The notes beneath the pieces were generated by a model that saw only the letters and a list, made by a program, of their open reading frames with translations, ran no database searches and had not been told where the DNA came from. A stretch of DNA of 64,000 nucleotides from Bacillus thuringiensis (GTDB lineage: Bacteria; Bacillota; Bacilli; Bacillales; Bacillaceae_G), in the NCBI RefSeq assembly GCF_022095615.2, contig NZ_CP155559.1, positions 4,865,501-4,929,500 of the forward strand, written 5' to 3'. This document shows positions 36,820-46,344 of the stretch, one piece after another (within the stretch, counting starts at the first letter, position 1; every line of letters begins with the position of its first letter). The position numbers were made by a program, and so were the translations under genes.

Positions 36820-38121
36820 TTACTCCCCCTTTTCTTCCGCTACTTTTTGTTTATCCCATATTTTTAAGAACGGTAAATAAATGACGAACGCCAGTGCAAA
36901 GTTAATGAGTTGCAAAATAACACCTGAAATTTTGCCACCCGATCCTAAATATCCACTAAATAGAATTGGTGTCGTCCAAGGTACAGCAGCTCCACTCGGG
37001 CGAGCAACTAATCCCCATTCCATCGCAAAGTAAGAAACAATCGTTAACACAACCGGAACCAATATAAATGGAATTAATAAAATTGGGTTCATTACAATCG
37101 GCATACCAAAGGTTACCATCTCATTAATATTAAATATGCCAGGCGCAATTGACAATCTCCCTAAACTTTTTAATTGCTGACTTCGCGCAAATAGTAACAT
37201 TCCTACAACTAAAGCAAGTGTTGCACCGGAACCGCCCATATAAATCCATAAATCAAAAAACTGTGCAGTAATCGTATTTGGTATATCTTGCCCTGCTTGG
37301 TAAGCAACTCGGTTTTGATCCATTAACGACAACCAAACCGGACTCATTACACCACCAACAATAGTAGCTCCATGAATTCCACATGACCAAAGAACATGAA
37401 CGAGAATAACAGCTATTATTGCGCCCCAAAAACTAGCACCAAGTACACTAAGTGGTTCCTGTAAAATTTGCCCCACAATATTATGGATACTGCCAAAAGA
37501 AGTATTTTCTATAATTAAGCGTAAAATCCAAATAACCGTTACAACAATAAATCCTGGAACAAGCGCGGCAAATGAACGTGTGACAGCTGGTGGAACTGTC
37601 TCTGGCATCTTTATAATTATCTTTTTTTGTACAATAAACCGATAAAGTTCAGTAGATATAAGTGCAATAATCATTGCTACAAATAACCCTTGGCTTCCCA
37701 TTAATGCAGCTGGTATAGCACCTTCTACAAGTACACTCTCTTTTGTACTTGGTATAATGTATGCAACTTGAAATGGCGTCGCAAGTAAAAACGTCACAAG
37801 CGACAATGCCCCGGATGCTAAAGCGTCCACTTTATAATATCCCCCAAGTCTGTAAGCGATTCCAAAAACAGCTATTAAAGCCATTATATTAAAAGTTGCA
37901 CTAACTGGATACCCCAAAGCCCTCTGCCAATTCTCCCCAAACAAACCTGCCATAAAATCATTATAACCTGGTATTGGTAAAGCACTAATGATGAGGAAAA
38001 ATGATCCTATAATTAAGAACGGCATCGTCAATACAAGTCCATCACGAATTGCTAGCAAATGCCTCTGCTCTGCAACCTTTCCTGCTACGGGCATTACATA
38101 TTTCTCTAAAAACCGTATCAT
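36820..38121 (-). CDS. PTS IIC component, lactose/cellobiose family (paralogue 2)
   Basis: 433 residues, about ten membrane helices, paralogue of the IIC at 34520-35827: start MIRFLEKYVMPVAGKVAEQRHLLAIRDG, HVLWSCGIHGATIVGGVM and FNINEMVTFGMPIVMNPIL. The histidine/glycine sugar-site motif is kept, but Asn of HGPN is replaced (HGAT), suggesting a different preferred sugar. Start 14 bp after the IIB stop. Confidence 0.92.
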   Translation of the reverse strand: MIRFLEKYVMPVAGKVAEQRHLLAIRDGLVLTMPFLIIGSFFLIISALPIPGYNDFMAGLFGENWQRALGYPVSATFNIMALIAVFGIAYRLGGYYKVDALASGALSLVTFLLATPFQVAYIIPSTKESVLVEGAIPAALMGSQGLFVAMIIALISTELYRFIVQKKIIIKMPETVPPAVTRSFAALVPGFIVVTVIWILRLIIENTSFGSIHNIVGQILQEPLSVLGASFWGAIIAVILVHVLWSCGIHGATIVGGVMSPVWLSLMDQNRVAYQAGQDIPNTITAQFFDLWIYMGGSGATLALVVGMLLFARSQQLKSLGRLSIAPGIFNINEMVTFGMPIVMNPILLIPFILVPVVLTIVSYFAMEWGLVARPSGAAVPWTTPILFSGYLGSGGKISGVILQLINFALAFVIYLPFLKIWDKQKVAEEKGE

Positions 38122-38135
38122 CTATCCCACTCTCC

Positions 38136-38438
38136 TCATGGTTTCATTGACAAAGCTGCTTGCAAGATAGCTTCTCCATTACAAAGTCCGTAATGGACGG
38201 ATTGAATGACATCAACAGGTACTCCTTTCTCCTTACATAATTCTTTCATTTTCGGTAATAAATAACGTACTTGCGGTCCAAGTAAGAGTACATCGGCTTT
38301 ATCAATATGGCTATTTACTTCAGAACCTGATACTGCCCAAATCTTTACCTCTATCCCTCTTGCCTCTGCTGCTTTCTCCATTTTTGTAACAATCAAACTG
38401 GAAGACATTCCCGCTGCACAGCAAAGTAAAATATTCAT
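38136..38438 (-). CDS. PTS IIB component, lactose/cellobiose family (paralogue 2)
   Basis: 100 residues, start set at ATG 38438 (purine-rich GGGAGGG upstream); the longer frame has no support. [17 protein letters not shown] carries the phosphocysteine. First gene of operon 2. Its upstream region, shared with the divergent symporter at 38661, has no acceptable sigma-54 promoter, so control probably differs from the chb operon. Confidence 0.92.
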   Translation of the reverse strand: MNILLCCAAGMSSSLIVTKMEKAAEARGIEVKIWAVSGSEVNSHIDKADVLLLGPQVRYLLPKMKELCKEKGVPVDVIQSVHYGLCNGEAILQAALSMKP

Positions 38439-38660
38439 CCCTTTTCCCTCCCCCTTTTCCAAACCTAAGTTACGGTGCATCCTTTGCCACCACTAGGTTA
38501 CAAATATATATGTCTAGATTTCCTGCTGTATGCCGAGCTTAAAAACAAAAATTTCTTGGTTTTCACGCTATTCCATCTATCATTATTCTCCTAGTAAAGA
38601 GGACTCTAACTCGCTATAATAATTCAGTATAATTTTTTAAATTGATAGGAGGATATATTT

Positions 38661-39878
38661 ATGAAGGCATATCGCTTTCCACTTATTTTATTATCTTCTA
38701 TCCTAATTGGTGGTTTCATTGGTTATTTCATGGGTGCCGATGCAATTGCTTTAAAGCCGCTTGGTGACATTTTCTTAAACTTAATGTTTACGATTGTTGT
38801 ACCTCTAGTGTTCTTTAGCATCGCGTCATCTATTGCTAATATGGATGGATTAAAACGTTTCGGTAAAATTATGTCTAGTATGGCTGGGACTTTCTTATTT
38901 ACGAGTATTTTAGCTGCTATTTTTATGATTATTGTCGTGAAAGTATTCCCGCCAGCACAAGGTGTTGTATTAGAACTAACGCAACCTGATAAAGCTGAAA
39001 AAGCAGTTAGTGTTGCAGATCAAATCGTTGGTATTCTAACAGTATCTGACTTCTCAAAGTTACTATCTCGTGAAAATATGTTAGCTCTTATTTTCTTCTC
39101 TATCTTAATGGGGGTTGCAACTTCAGCAGTTGGTGAAAAAGGAAAACCATTCGCTACATTCTTACAAGCTGGTGCAGAAATTTCAATGAAAGTTGTATCT
39201 TTCATTATGTACTACGCTCCAATCGGACTTGCTGCTTACTTCGCAGCATTAGTTGGTGAATTCGGACCACAACTTCTTGGAACTTACTTCCGAGCAGCAA
39301 TGGTATACTACCCAGCGTCTCTAATTTACTTCTTTGTATTCTTCACGTTCTATGCATACCTTGCAGGTCGCAAACAAGGTGTACAAGTATTTTGGAAGAA
39401 CATGGTCTCTCCTACAGTTACATCACTTGCAACTTGTAGTAGTGCTGCTAGTATTCCTGCAAACTTGGAAGCAACGAAGAAGATGGGTATCTCTTCTGAC
39501 GTTCGCGAAACAGTTGTCCTGCTTGGATCTACACTTCATAAAGACGGCTCTGTTTTAGGCGGCGTCTTAAAAATTGCTTTCTTATTCGGTATTTTCAACA
39601 TGGAATTCGAAGGACCGAAAACATTAGCAATCGCACTTGTTGTTTCTCTATTAGTAGGAACAGTAATGGGCGCTATTCCAGGTGGCGGTATGATTGGTGA
39701 AATGTTAATCGTTTCTCTATACGGCTTCCCGCCAGAAGCATTACCAATTATCGCAGCAATTAGTACAATCATTGATCCTCCTGCAACAGTGTTAAACGTA
39801 ACAGCAGATAACGCTTGTGCCGTAATGACAGCTCGCCTTGTAGAAGGTAAGAACTGGATCAAAAACAAATTTGCTTAA
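38661..39878 (+). CDS. Dicarboxylate/amino acid:cation symporter (DAACS)
   Basis: 405 residues, GltP/DctA-type (SLC1) transporter. Eight helices and two re-entrant loops; substrate/sodium motifs include TCSSAASIPANLEATKKMG (serine-rich HP1), LHKDGSVLGGVLKIAF (TM7 region), PGGGMIGEML (HP2) and DPPATVLNVTADNACAVM (TM8 Asp and Asn). Substrate may be glutamate, aspartate, serine/threonine or a C4-dicarboxylate; the sequence does not settle it. TAGGAGGA precedes the ATG. Own terminator. Confidence 0.9.
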   Translation: MKAYRFPLILLSSILIGGFIGYFMGADAIALKPLGDIFLNLMFTIVVPLVFFSIASSIANMDGLKRFGKIMSSMAGTFLFTSILAAIFMIIVVKVFPPAQGVVLELTQPDKAEKAVSVADQIVGILTVSDFSKLLSRENMLALIFFSILMGVATSAVGEKGKPFATFLQAGAEISMKVVSFIMYYAPIGLAAYFAALVGEFGPQLLGTYFRAAMVYYPASLIYFFVFFTFYAYLAGRKQGVQVFWKNMVSPTVTSLATCSSAASIPANLEATKKMGISSDVRETVVLLGSTLHKDGSVLGGVLKIAFLFGIFNMEFEGPKTLAIALVVSLLVGTVMGAIPGGGMIGEMLIVSLYGFPPEALPIIAAISTIIDPPATVLNVTADNACAVMTARLVEGKNWIKNKFA

Positions 39879-39880
39879 TA

Positions 39881-39921
39881 AATAGAAAGAGGATGCTCCA
39901 ACCGAGCATCCTCTTTCTATT
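39881..39921 (+). terminator. Symporter terminator
   Basis: 18-bp perfect stem (39881-39898 with 39904-39921) and 5-nt loop, followed by TTATTG; one of the longest in the window. Confidence 0.92.
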
Positions 39922-40028
39922 TATTGTTAATCCATTCTGCCACAAATTTGTTATAATCTTCACAAATATTCCACATCCATTATCCATTCTCCGTACTATA
40001 ATCATGTATGGAAAAGGAGATGGACATT

Positions 40029-41186
40029 ATGACTCAAAGCGCACCAGAATTCAAAATTTTGCAAAGCATTGCATTCCTTGCTGTCGTTTTGCAAAGTTCC
40101 TTATTATATACAATGAATCAAGGAAATGTCTTACTTGAACAATCCCTCATTATGGGCATGCTATTCAACCTTGCAAAATTTTCAGCACCTGCATTCATAT
40201 TTATCGTTGGCTTTCACTTAATTCTGCAATATACGAAGCAACTAGCCTACACAGAATATATTTATGAAAAAGCCGCACATTTACTCATTCCTTATTTCTT
40301 CTGGTCTATTCTTTACTTATTAACAACAAACGATATGATTACACTACAAAGTGGAATAAAAAGTTTATTACTCGGAACAGCCGCACCTCATCTTTGGTAC
40401 GTGATTATGATGTTCCAAATTCACTTATTGTTTCCTTTACTATGTACACTATTTTATTGGTTTCAAAAACGAACAGAAAATAAAAAAGACATCTATAAAT
40501 ATATGACCATCTTTGCTTGTCTATATTTCCTCTTAATGTGGTATTCTTCTCACTACATTTTTAATGGAGAGAAATTGACTAGTTCAACCATTTTACATTA
40601 TACAGATCGTTCCTTCTTCTTCTACTCATTCTATTTCGTCATGGGAGGAATCGCTGCTGTAGCGCTAAAAACTTGGCGTATATTTGTCATGAAACATATC
40701 CCGCTTATCACAATATTATTTTTTATCTTATTTTTATTCATCAATTATGAGTTATTTAGTTTTTACGGAGTAAACTCTATTCATTTAACCGTTTCAACTT
40801 ATTTAAAACCGTCTATGTTTTTATATATCGTATGCGAAATTATCATACTTTACGTTCTATCTATTACAATCGTACAGCGACGCGGTTTCTTATATAAAAC
40901 TTTACGCTTTATCGGGAATTACACGTATGGTGCTTATTTAGCTCATTTTTTCTTCTTGCAACTATGTACAAAATTTCTTTCTTTATTCACACTGCAAGAA
41001 AACACAATATTATATAGCCTATTATTATTTACAATAACGGCCACAATCTCAATTTCAGCAATGGTCATTTGCAGTACACTACCATTTCATACGTGGATTA
41101 CAGGACCTTCTCCTACTACAAATGTGAACTGGGTTAAGATTGTACTTCGGAAAAATCACGAAAAGGTATTCAAACCATATCTTTGA
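40029..41186 (+). CDS. Membrane acyltransferase (Acyltransferase_3 family)
   Basis: 385 residues from ATG 40029 (AAAGGAGAT upstream), about ten membrane helices. N-terminal KILQSIAFLAVVLQSSLLYTM is the first helix, where family members carry a catalytic histidine; here that position is not a clear His. LIPYFFWSILYLL and HLWYVIMMFQIHLLFP follow the family pattern. Such proteins O-acylate wall or surface polysaccharides or membrane lipids. Target unknown. It is followed 42 bp later by the VOC gene. Confidence 0.8.
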   Translation: MTQSAPEFKILQSIAFLAVVLQSSLLYTMNQGNVLLEQSLIMGMLFNLAKFSAPAFIFIVGFHLILQYTKQLAYTEYIYEKAAHLLIPYFFWSILYLLTTNDMITLQSGIKSLLLGTAAPHLWYVIMMFQIHLLFPLLCTLFYWFQKRTENKKDIYKYMTIFACLYFLLMWYSSHYIFNGEKLTSSTILHYTDRSFFFYSFYFVMGGIAAVALKTWRIFVMKHIPLITILFFILFLFINYELFSFYGVNSIHLTVSTYLKPSMFLYIVCEIIILYVLSITIVQRRGFLYKTLRFIGNYTYGAYLAHFFFLQLCTKFLSLFTLQENTILYSLLLFTITATISISAMVICSTLPFHTWITGPSPTTNVNWVKIVLRKNHEKVFKPYL

Positions 41187-41228
41187 TATAATAGAATTCC
41201 ATACAAGAAAAGAAAGTAGGACACACCT

Positions 41229-41609
41229 ATGATTAATCAAATTGGACAAATCATGTTATATGTAAATAATCAAGATGAAGCAGTACAATTTTGGACTGAG
41301 ACAGTAGGATTCCAAATTATTGTGGAAGAAAATAACGGACAAGGCTTTCGCTGGATTGAAATTGCGCCAACGAAAGAAGGAGGCACAAGCATCGTCCTTC
41401 ACGATAAAGCGTTAATTGCGAAGATGCAGCCTGAATTAAACTTAAATACGCCCTCACTCATGTTCTTCTCTAATAACTTAGATCAACTGTATAAAGATCT
41501 TTCTGAGAAAAACGTTACAGTTGGACAAGTTGTAGATTTACCTACAGGTAGAGCGTTCAACTTTGCTGATAATGAAAACAATTACTTTGCGGTAATGGAA
41601 CGCAAATAA
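41229..41609 (+). CDS. VOC superfamily (glyoxalase/bleomycin-resistance-like) protein
   Basis: 126 residues, two beta-alpha-beta-beta-beta modules. MLYVNNQDEAVQFWTETVGF begins module 1, MFFSNNLDQLYKDLSEKNV begins module 2, and FNFADNENNYFAVME closes it with the usual final Glu metal ligand. No close functional assignment: could be a metalloenzyme, a thiol transferase partner or a drug-binding protein. GAAAGTAGG lies upstream. Confidence 0.88.
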   Translation: MINQIGQIMLYVNNQDEAVQFWTETVGFQIIVEENNGQGFRWIEIAPTKEGGTSIVLHDKALIAKMQPELNLNTPSLMFFSNNLDQLYKDLSEKNVTVGQVVDLPTGRAFNFADNENNYFAVMERK

Positions 41610-41610
41610 A

Positions 41611-41645
41611 AAAGAAGCTATCCGAAAAAATCGGATAGCTTCTTT
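41611..41645. terminator. Bidirectional terminator VOC/YhgE
   Basis: 15-bp stem AAAGAAGCTATCCGA/TCGGATAGCTTCTTT with a 5-nt A loop between convergent genes. Confidence 0.92.
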
Positions 41646-41649
41646 CATT

Positions 41650-43650
41650 TTAAGACACTTGTTCTGTATTCGTTTCTCTATGCTGTATATGACTCGTAAT
41701 CCAAGCAATTCCGCCGGCAACAACGAGATAGCATAACAATATTAAAATTTGCATTTGTAATTGCGACCAATCTCCTAAAGAGATCACATCTTGTAACCCT
41801 CTAAGAGAATGGGACATTGGGAGAAACTGTCCAATTTTGCTAAGAACAGCTATATTTAATTCTCCTGGGAAAGTCCCCCCGCTCGTCGCTAATTGCAAGA
41901 CGAGAAGCGTTACTGCTAAGAATTTTCCAACAAGACCAAATACCGTTACTAACATAAGAATAAACGTCATGAACGTAAAGGAAATAACAATACTTGATAA
42001 AACAAAGAGTGGCACACTTGCAACTTCTAATTTCATAACTCCTAGCACAAGCACATCCACAAGTAATGCTTGAATAAGTCCAATTAAATATACTAATCCT
42101 AGTTTATTAATAAAATGTACCGTTCCGCTTACCTTCATATTCTGTCTACGGCCAAGCGGTAAAATATTTGAAGCCATAATTCCGCCAACATAAAATGCAA
42201 GTGATAAGAAGTATGGTGCAATACCTGAACCGTAGTTAGGCACGTCAGAAACTGTTGACTTTACTAATTGAACCGGTTCTGTGAACATCGTATTGCGTGC
42301 ATCATCATTGCGAACATCCGCTATCTTCTCTGCGCCCTCTCCTAATTTCGTAGAAAGTTCTTTCGCACCATCGTCAAGTTTAACAAGTCCGTTCGTTAAC
42401 TGATCAGCCCCGTGATTCAACTCTGTTCCGCCACTTGCAAGATGATTTACACCTTCTTGCAGGGATGTAAATCCATTTCCCCACTTCGTAAATCCATCTG
42501 CTAAATTCGAAGCACCATCTGCTATCTTTTTCGTTCCTTCAGTAGCTTCATTTAACTTAACTCCGAATGTATTCATGCCTTCTTCAACCTTATATTGACC
42601 GTCAGCGAGCTTCTTCGCTCCTTGTGTCAATTGTTGTTGGCTATTATTTAAAATATTTGTTGCTTTAGCTAATCCATTAGAAGTAGCAATGATCTTTTGA
42701 AAAGCAGGATCTTGCTGCGCCTCTGGATGACTTTTCACGTACGCTTCTAATTGTTGTTTTACACTATTTGCTGCATCGTCCGCTTTCACTTGCCCTTCAG
42801 CAAGTTTCTCACTTCCGCTCACCCATTCAATTGTACCAGCACTTAATTCATTAACTCCTGATTGTAAAGTTTTTTCACCTTGTGCTAATAACTCTATACC
42901 ACTATGAAGTGATGTTGCCCCTTGACTCAGCTCATTTGCTCCCCCCGTTAAGGCAGATTGGCTGGATGCAAGCTTGTCACTTCCCTCTTTCAATTTCGAT
43001 GTCCCGTCACTTAAACGATGAATACCATCTGCAAGCTCATTTGTCCCATTTCTTGCATCTGTCGTTCCTTCATGTAACTTCTTAGCGCCATCACTTGCAT
43101 CACCCAATCCTTGTGCTAAGTCTTGAAACTTTGAAAAGACACCTTCTGTATAAGATTTCGTAATACTATTTGAGATTTTTGTTTTCATATTTTCCACAGC
43201 TGTCGTTCCAATTTGAGCTGCTACAAAGTTTTTACCTGGATTTACTTTGTACTGCAATTGTGCCGGCTCTGGTTTCTCATCCATAAGCGTACTTACCTTT
43301 TTAGAGAAATCCTCTGGAATCGTAACAACCATATAATACTTATCTTCTTTTAACCCTTCATCAGCATTTTTTTCTGATACAAAATGAAAAGCTAATTCCT
43401 TGTTCTCTTTTAAATTTTCAACAAAATCGTCTCCTGCATGAATTGTTTTTTCATCCATCGCAGCGCCCTTATCTAAATTCACAACTGCAACCGGTAATTT
43501 ATCTAATCGTCCGTATGGATCCCAATATCCCGCTAAAAAGAATCCTGAATAAATTAAAGGAACGATTAACAAAAAAATTAAAGCGATACGTCCATGTTTA
43601 TGGTGCCACATCGCTTTCCAATCTTTAAATATAAGTTGAATTCCTTTCAT
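41650..43650 (-). CDS. YhgE/Pip family membrane protein
   Basis: 666 residues from ATG 43650 (AAGGAG 8 bp upstream). One N-terminal membrane helix (IALIFLLIVPLIYSGFFLAGYW), a long extracellular region (about 45-460) dominated by repeated L-x-x-G heptad units such as LSDGTSKLKEGSDKL, and an ABC-2-type block of about five C-terminal helices (470-655). This is the YhgE/Pip (phage infection protein) layout, also close to ESX/type-VII-associated EsaA and to ABC-2 permeases. No ATPase partner is adjacent. Divergent from a LysR gene that may control it. Confidence 0.9.
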   Translation of the reverse strand: MKGIQLIFKDWKAMWHHKHGRIALIFLLIVPLIYSGFFLAGYWDPYGRLDKLPVAVVNLDKGAAMDEKTIHAGDDFVENLKENKELAFHFVSEKNADEGLKEDKYYMVVTIPEDFSKKVSTLMDEKPEPAQLQYKVNPGKNFVAAQIGTTAVENMKTKISNSITKSYTEGVFSKFQDLAQGLGDASDGAKKLHEGTTDARNGTNELADGIHRLSDGTSKLKEGSDKLASSQSALTGGANELSQGATSLHSGIELLAQGEKTLQSGVNELSAGTIEWVSGSEKLAEGQVKADDAANSVKQQLEAYVKSHPEAQQDPAFQKIIATSNGLAKATNILNNSQQQLTQGAKKLADGQYKVEEGMNTFGVKLNEATEGTKKIADGASNLADGFTKWGNGFTSLQEGVNHLASGGTELNHGADQLTNGLVKLDDGAKELSTKLGEGAEKIADVRNDDARNTMFTEPVQLVKSTVSDVPNYGSGIAPYFLSLAFYVGGIMASNILPLGRRQNMKVSGTVHFINKLGLVYLIGLIQALLVDVLVLGVMKLEVASVPLFVLSSIVISFTFMTFILMLVTVFGLVGKFLAVTLLVLQLATSGGTFPGELNIAVLSKIGQFLPMSHSLRGLQDVISLGDWSQLQMQILILLCYLVVAGGIAWITSHIQHRETNTEQVS

Positions 43651-43785
43651 GAAACATACTCCTTCTCCTAATTTAACACCATTAGAATGGTTTAACAGAT
43701 TTACTATACACGTCACTTTCCATACTGTATAATACATCTTTAATTATCAATTCATTCCTTTTGGTCTATAGAAAGGAGAGTCAAA

Positions 43786-44670
43786 ATGGAACTTCTTCAA
43801 TTAAAATACTTTCAGACAGTCGCACGATTAGAGCATATGACAAAAGCTGCTGAAGAATTGCATATCGCGCAACCTTCGCTCAGCAAAACAATCGCTAGAT
43901 TAGAAAAGGACTTAGGCGTCCCTTTATTTGACCGCCAAGGTCGACAGATCACATTAAACTCTTTTGGGAAAGTATTTTTAAAACGAGTAGAGCGTATTTT
44001 TCATGAATTAAGTGAAGGCGAACGAGAAATTAAAGACTTAGCTGAATTACAACAAAGCTCTATTACACTGGCAGTTTCTATCCCGAGAATATTACCAGAA
44101 CTACTCGGTTCTTTTTTACTAGAACATCCTAACGTTCGATTCCAGCAGTTTCTCGCATCTACTCCTTCTATGAAACGACAACTAGATAATATAGAAATCG
44201 ACTTTTGCATTTCTTCTGTGCCAATTGAAGGCGAGGAGATTATTTGGGAACCACTTATTACAGAAGAAATTTTCTTAGTTGTCCCTTCAGGTCATCGTTT
44301 ATCAGGACGTGAAAGTATCTATCTACATGAAGTAAAAGACGAACCGTTTATTAGTATGAACACTGGTTATGGATTTCGGCACTTAACAGATGAATTTTGT
44401 AAAGAAGCTGGCTTCACTCCACATATTGCTTTTGAAGTAGATGAACCAACCGTGATTAGCGACCTTATTAAGCAAGGTCTCGGCATCGCGTTTGTCCCAA
44501 GTTTAACTTTATTAAAAAACTCTACTTTAGCATTAAATAAGTTACGTATTATTGAACCAAATTGTGAGCGAACTATCGGCTTAAGTTGGTCGAAAAAGCG
44601 CTATTTATCGAAAACTGCTCAGCAATTTCGTGAATTTGTGATGGACTACTTCTCTAACATTAGGCCATGA
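43786..44670 (+). CDS. LysR-family transcriptional regulator
   Basis: 294 residues. Winged helix-turn-helix in residues 1-60 (MELLQLKYFQTVARLEHMTKAAEELHIAQPSLSKTIARLE is the canonical start) and a periplasmic-binding-like effector domain (about 90-290). GAAAGGAG precedes the ATG. It is divergent from the YhgE/Pip gene with a 135-bp shared promoter region, the usual arrangement for a LysR protein and its target. Effector unknown. Confidence 0.92.
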   Translation: MELLQLKYFQTVARLEHMTKAAEELHIAQPSLSKTIARLEKDLGVPLFDRQGRQITLNSFGKVFLKRVERIFHELSEGEREIKDLAELQQSSITLAVSIPRILPELLGSFLLEHPNVRFQQFLASTPSMKRQLDNIEIDFCISSVPIEGEEIIWEPLITEEIFLVVPSGHRLSGRESIYLHEVKDEPFISMNTGYGFRHLTDEFCKEAGFTPHIAFEVDEPTVISDLIKQGLGIAFVPSLTLLKNSTLALNKLRIIEPNCERTIGLSWSKKRYLSKTAQQFREFVMDYFSNIRP

Positions 44671-44672
44671 AT

Positions 44673-44720
44673 TTATATCGACGTTTCGACAAGGAATATC
44701 GATTTATCAACAAATAACGA
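44673..44720 (-). repeat. 20-bp-period intergenic repeat, copy D (decayed)
   Basis: Anchors ATATC end at 44679 and 44700, 21 bp apart, with GTCGATAT-like contexts on the minus strand. Less regular than copies B and C. Sits between the LysR stop and the convergent terminator. Confidence 0.55.
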
Positions 44721-44723
44721 CAC

Positions 44724-44767
44724 AAATAGAAGGCGCCACCCCAAAAGGGGATAGCACCTTCTATTTC
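44724..44767. terminator. Bidirectional terminator LysR/GH8-like gene
   Basis: Outer stem AAATAGAAGG/CCTTCTATTT with an inner ACCCC/GGGG pairing; between convergent genes. Confidence 0.85.
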
Positions 44768-45855
44768 TTACTCTTCTCCAATTCCATTTCCGCTAAAAGC
44801 GGCAATACGTTATCGAAAATATGTGTATTATTATTTTCGCCTGTTACGTATCCACCGTAATATCTACTAAATACGTTGTCATTTCGGAATGTAGCCATAT
44901 GATCATATAATTGCTTTGCAAACTTTGTATCACCTGTTTGTAGCACGTACAAGATTGTTAGTCCGTAAGCAGCTGGCGATTCATAATTCACAGTTTGTTT
45001 TCCCGTTTCTAAATTGTAACGACCGTATAGCTTTCCATCCTCCTGGAATTTCTTCTTTATAAATTCCAAATAAGCATCTGATGAAAGGCCACCTAAGCTT
45101 CGATGATACGCAACGTATGATTGGTCAATAAGATTCACTTCTTTATCGTACGTAAATGTACCATCTTCTTTATACTCTTTTGGGAATGCCCAGCCATGCC
45201 TTGGATAATTCGCTAAAAATTGAACGACTTCCTGATATTGCTGAGCAGAAACTTTTCCGTACTTTTTCATATACGAGAATGCGTGTGGATTTATGTATGA
45301 TGTAGTTACAAAATTATTTTGTTTCCCTGCATCTGCATCATAATAATCAACGTAATAATTATCTTTCTTATTATAACGAATTACAGCGTCACTCAATTGA
45401 TCTGCCAAGTTTTTATAACGCTCTTCCTTGTACATTTCATAAGCGCGATATAATTGTTCTATAATACGAAGATCATCTATAAGTGCATTTGTAGCTGACT
45501 GCATTTCTCCCTTTTCAGAGATTTTCCATATAACAATGTGATCCTTATGTACAAAGCTATTTTGAATAACCTTAACTTGTTCATCGAATAACGCTTGATC
45601 GTCTTTATCCAATGTATATTGTAGCCATAGCCCTGCTGATTCCGATAAAGCTTCACGGCCTTTCGCTTCACCCGTACCTGCCTTTGTATCCGCTAAACGA
45701 TACGTGGCAAGCGTCCCATTTTCATTCGCCATATGTCTTAAAATAAAATGTTCTGTACGGTTTCCTTGTATAGCTGACCAAAATACAATGCCACCTAAAG
45801 CGATTAAGAGAATAACTCCAATGCCTATATATAAACGTTTCCGCAATCTTTTCAC
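44761..45855 (-). CDS. Membrane-anchored GH8-like glycoside hydrolase (YdaJ-type)
   Basis: 364 residues. One N-terminal membrane helix (about 8-30), then an all-helical domain that resembles the (alpha/alpha)6 barrel of family GH8: ESAGLWLQYTL (about 73-83) could hold the catalytic Glu, and NALIDDLRIIEQL (about 127-139) the Asp. Similar in length and layout to B. subtilis YdaJ, encoded beside the c-di-GMP-responsive ydaKLMN exopolysaccharide genes. Here it stands alone. Likely trims or processes a surface polysaccharide; assignment is by pattern, not alignment. Confidence 0.65.
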   Translation of the reverse strand: MKRLRKRLYIGIGVILLIALGGIVFWSAIQGNRTEHFILRHMANENGTLATYRLADTKAGTGEAKGREALSESAGLWLQYTLDKDDQALFDEQVKVIQNSFVHKDHIVIWKISEKGEMQSATNALIDDLRIIEQLYRAYEMYKEERYKNLADQLSDAVIRYNKKDNYYVDYYDADAGKQNNFVTTSYINPHAFSYMKKYGKVSAQQYQEVVQFLANYPRHGWAFPKEYKEDGTFTYDKEVNLIDQSYVAYHRSLGGLSSDAYLEFIKKKFQEDGKLYGRYNLETGKQTVNYESPAAYGLTILYVLQTGDTKFAKQLYDHMATFRNDNVFSRYYGGYVTGENNNTHIFDNVLPLLAEMELEKSKK

Positions 45856-45902
45856 CTCCCTAATAAGGCTAGCCTTAATTTTACCAGAACATACGTAAAA
45901 TG

Positions 45903-45930
45903 AAAAAAGACAATCTATATTAGATTGTCT
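45903..45930 (-). terminator. Terminator of the 49-residue gene
   Basis: 10-bp stem AGACAATCTA/TAGATTGTCT with a 3-nt loop, followed on the minus strand by TTTTTTCATTT. Confidence 0.85.
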
Positions 45931-45939
45931 CCCGTGCCT

Positions 45940-46089
45940 CTATCCCTCACAAGCCTCTTTAGAAGGTCTATATAGCGATGCCACAAGTCGATCATATTCA
46001 CGACGCGTAATCTCTTTATTATACAACTTCAATAATAAATCTCTATGCTCTTTTGAAAATGCCATCTTTTTAATGACTTCAGGATACAT
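45940..46089 (-). CDS. Small protein of unknown function (49 residues)
   Basis: MYPEVIKKMAFSKEHRDLLL start, then KLYNKEITRREYDRLVASLY and a short tail with one Cys. Start chosen at ATG 46089, with AGAGG 7 bp upstream; the upstream part of the frame is AT-rich intergenic sequence. Helical and charged, without membrane segment. A good ribosome site and its own terminator make it likely to be real. I do not recognise the family. Confidence 0.65.
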   Translation of the reverse strand: MYPEVIKKMAFSKEHRDLLLKLYNKEITRREYDRLVASLYRPSKEACEG

Positions 46090-46344
46090 AAAACATCCTC
46101 TCCATTTCACATAAACTTCTTCACCCCGAAAAACAGAACTTATGTTCGCATAAAAGATTATAAAATATTCCTTACTAAAAAACAAACAAAATATCATTAA
46201 ACATTAACTTCTTTTTATTTAGAATATTCAAACATTATATTACCATATCCACTTTTTAAATACATATATATTTTTGGTAGTTTTTTTGAATAAATCTTCC
46301 AATTCAATCAGAAAATAATGGCAAAAAAGAAGAGGAGTTTACAT

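Noticed and set aside
38439..38660. Possible sigma-54 promoter for the second PTS operon (TGGCAAAGGATGCA on the minus strand)
   Set aside because: The GG and GC elements are 8 bp apart instead of 10, and the -24 element is poor.
41837..42073. Plus-strand frames antisense to long minus-strand genes (here in the YhgE gene, also in secA, ctpB and the PTS genes)
   Set aside because: They are shadows of well-supported genes, lacking ribosome sites and recognisable domains.
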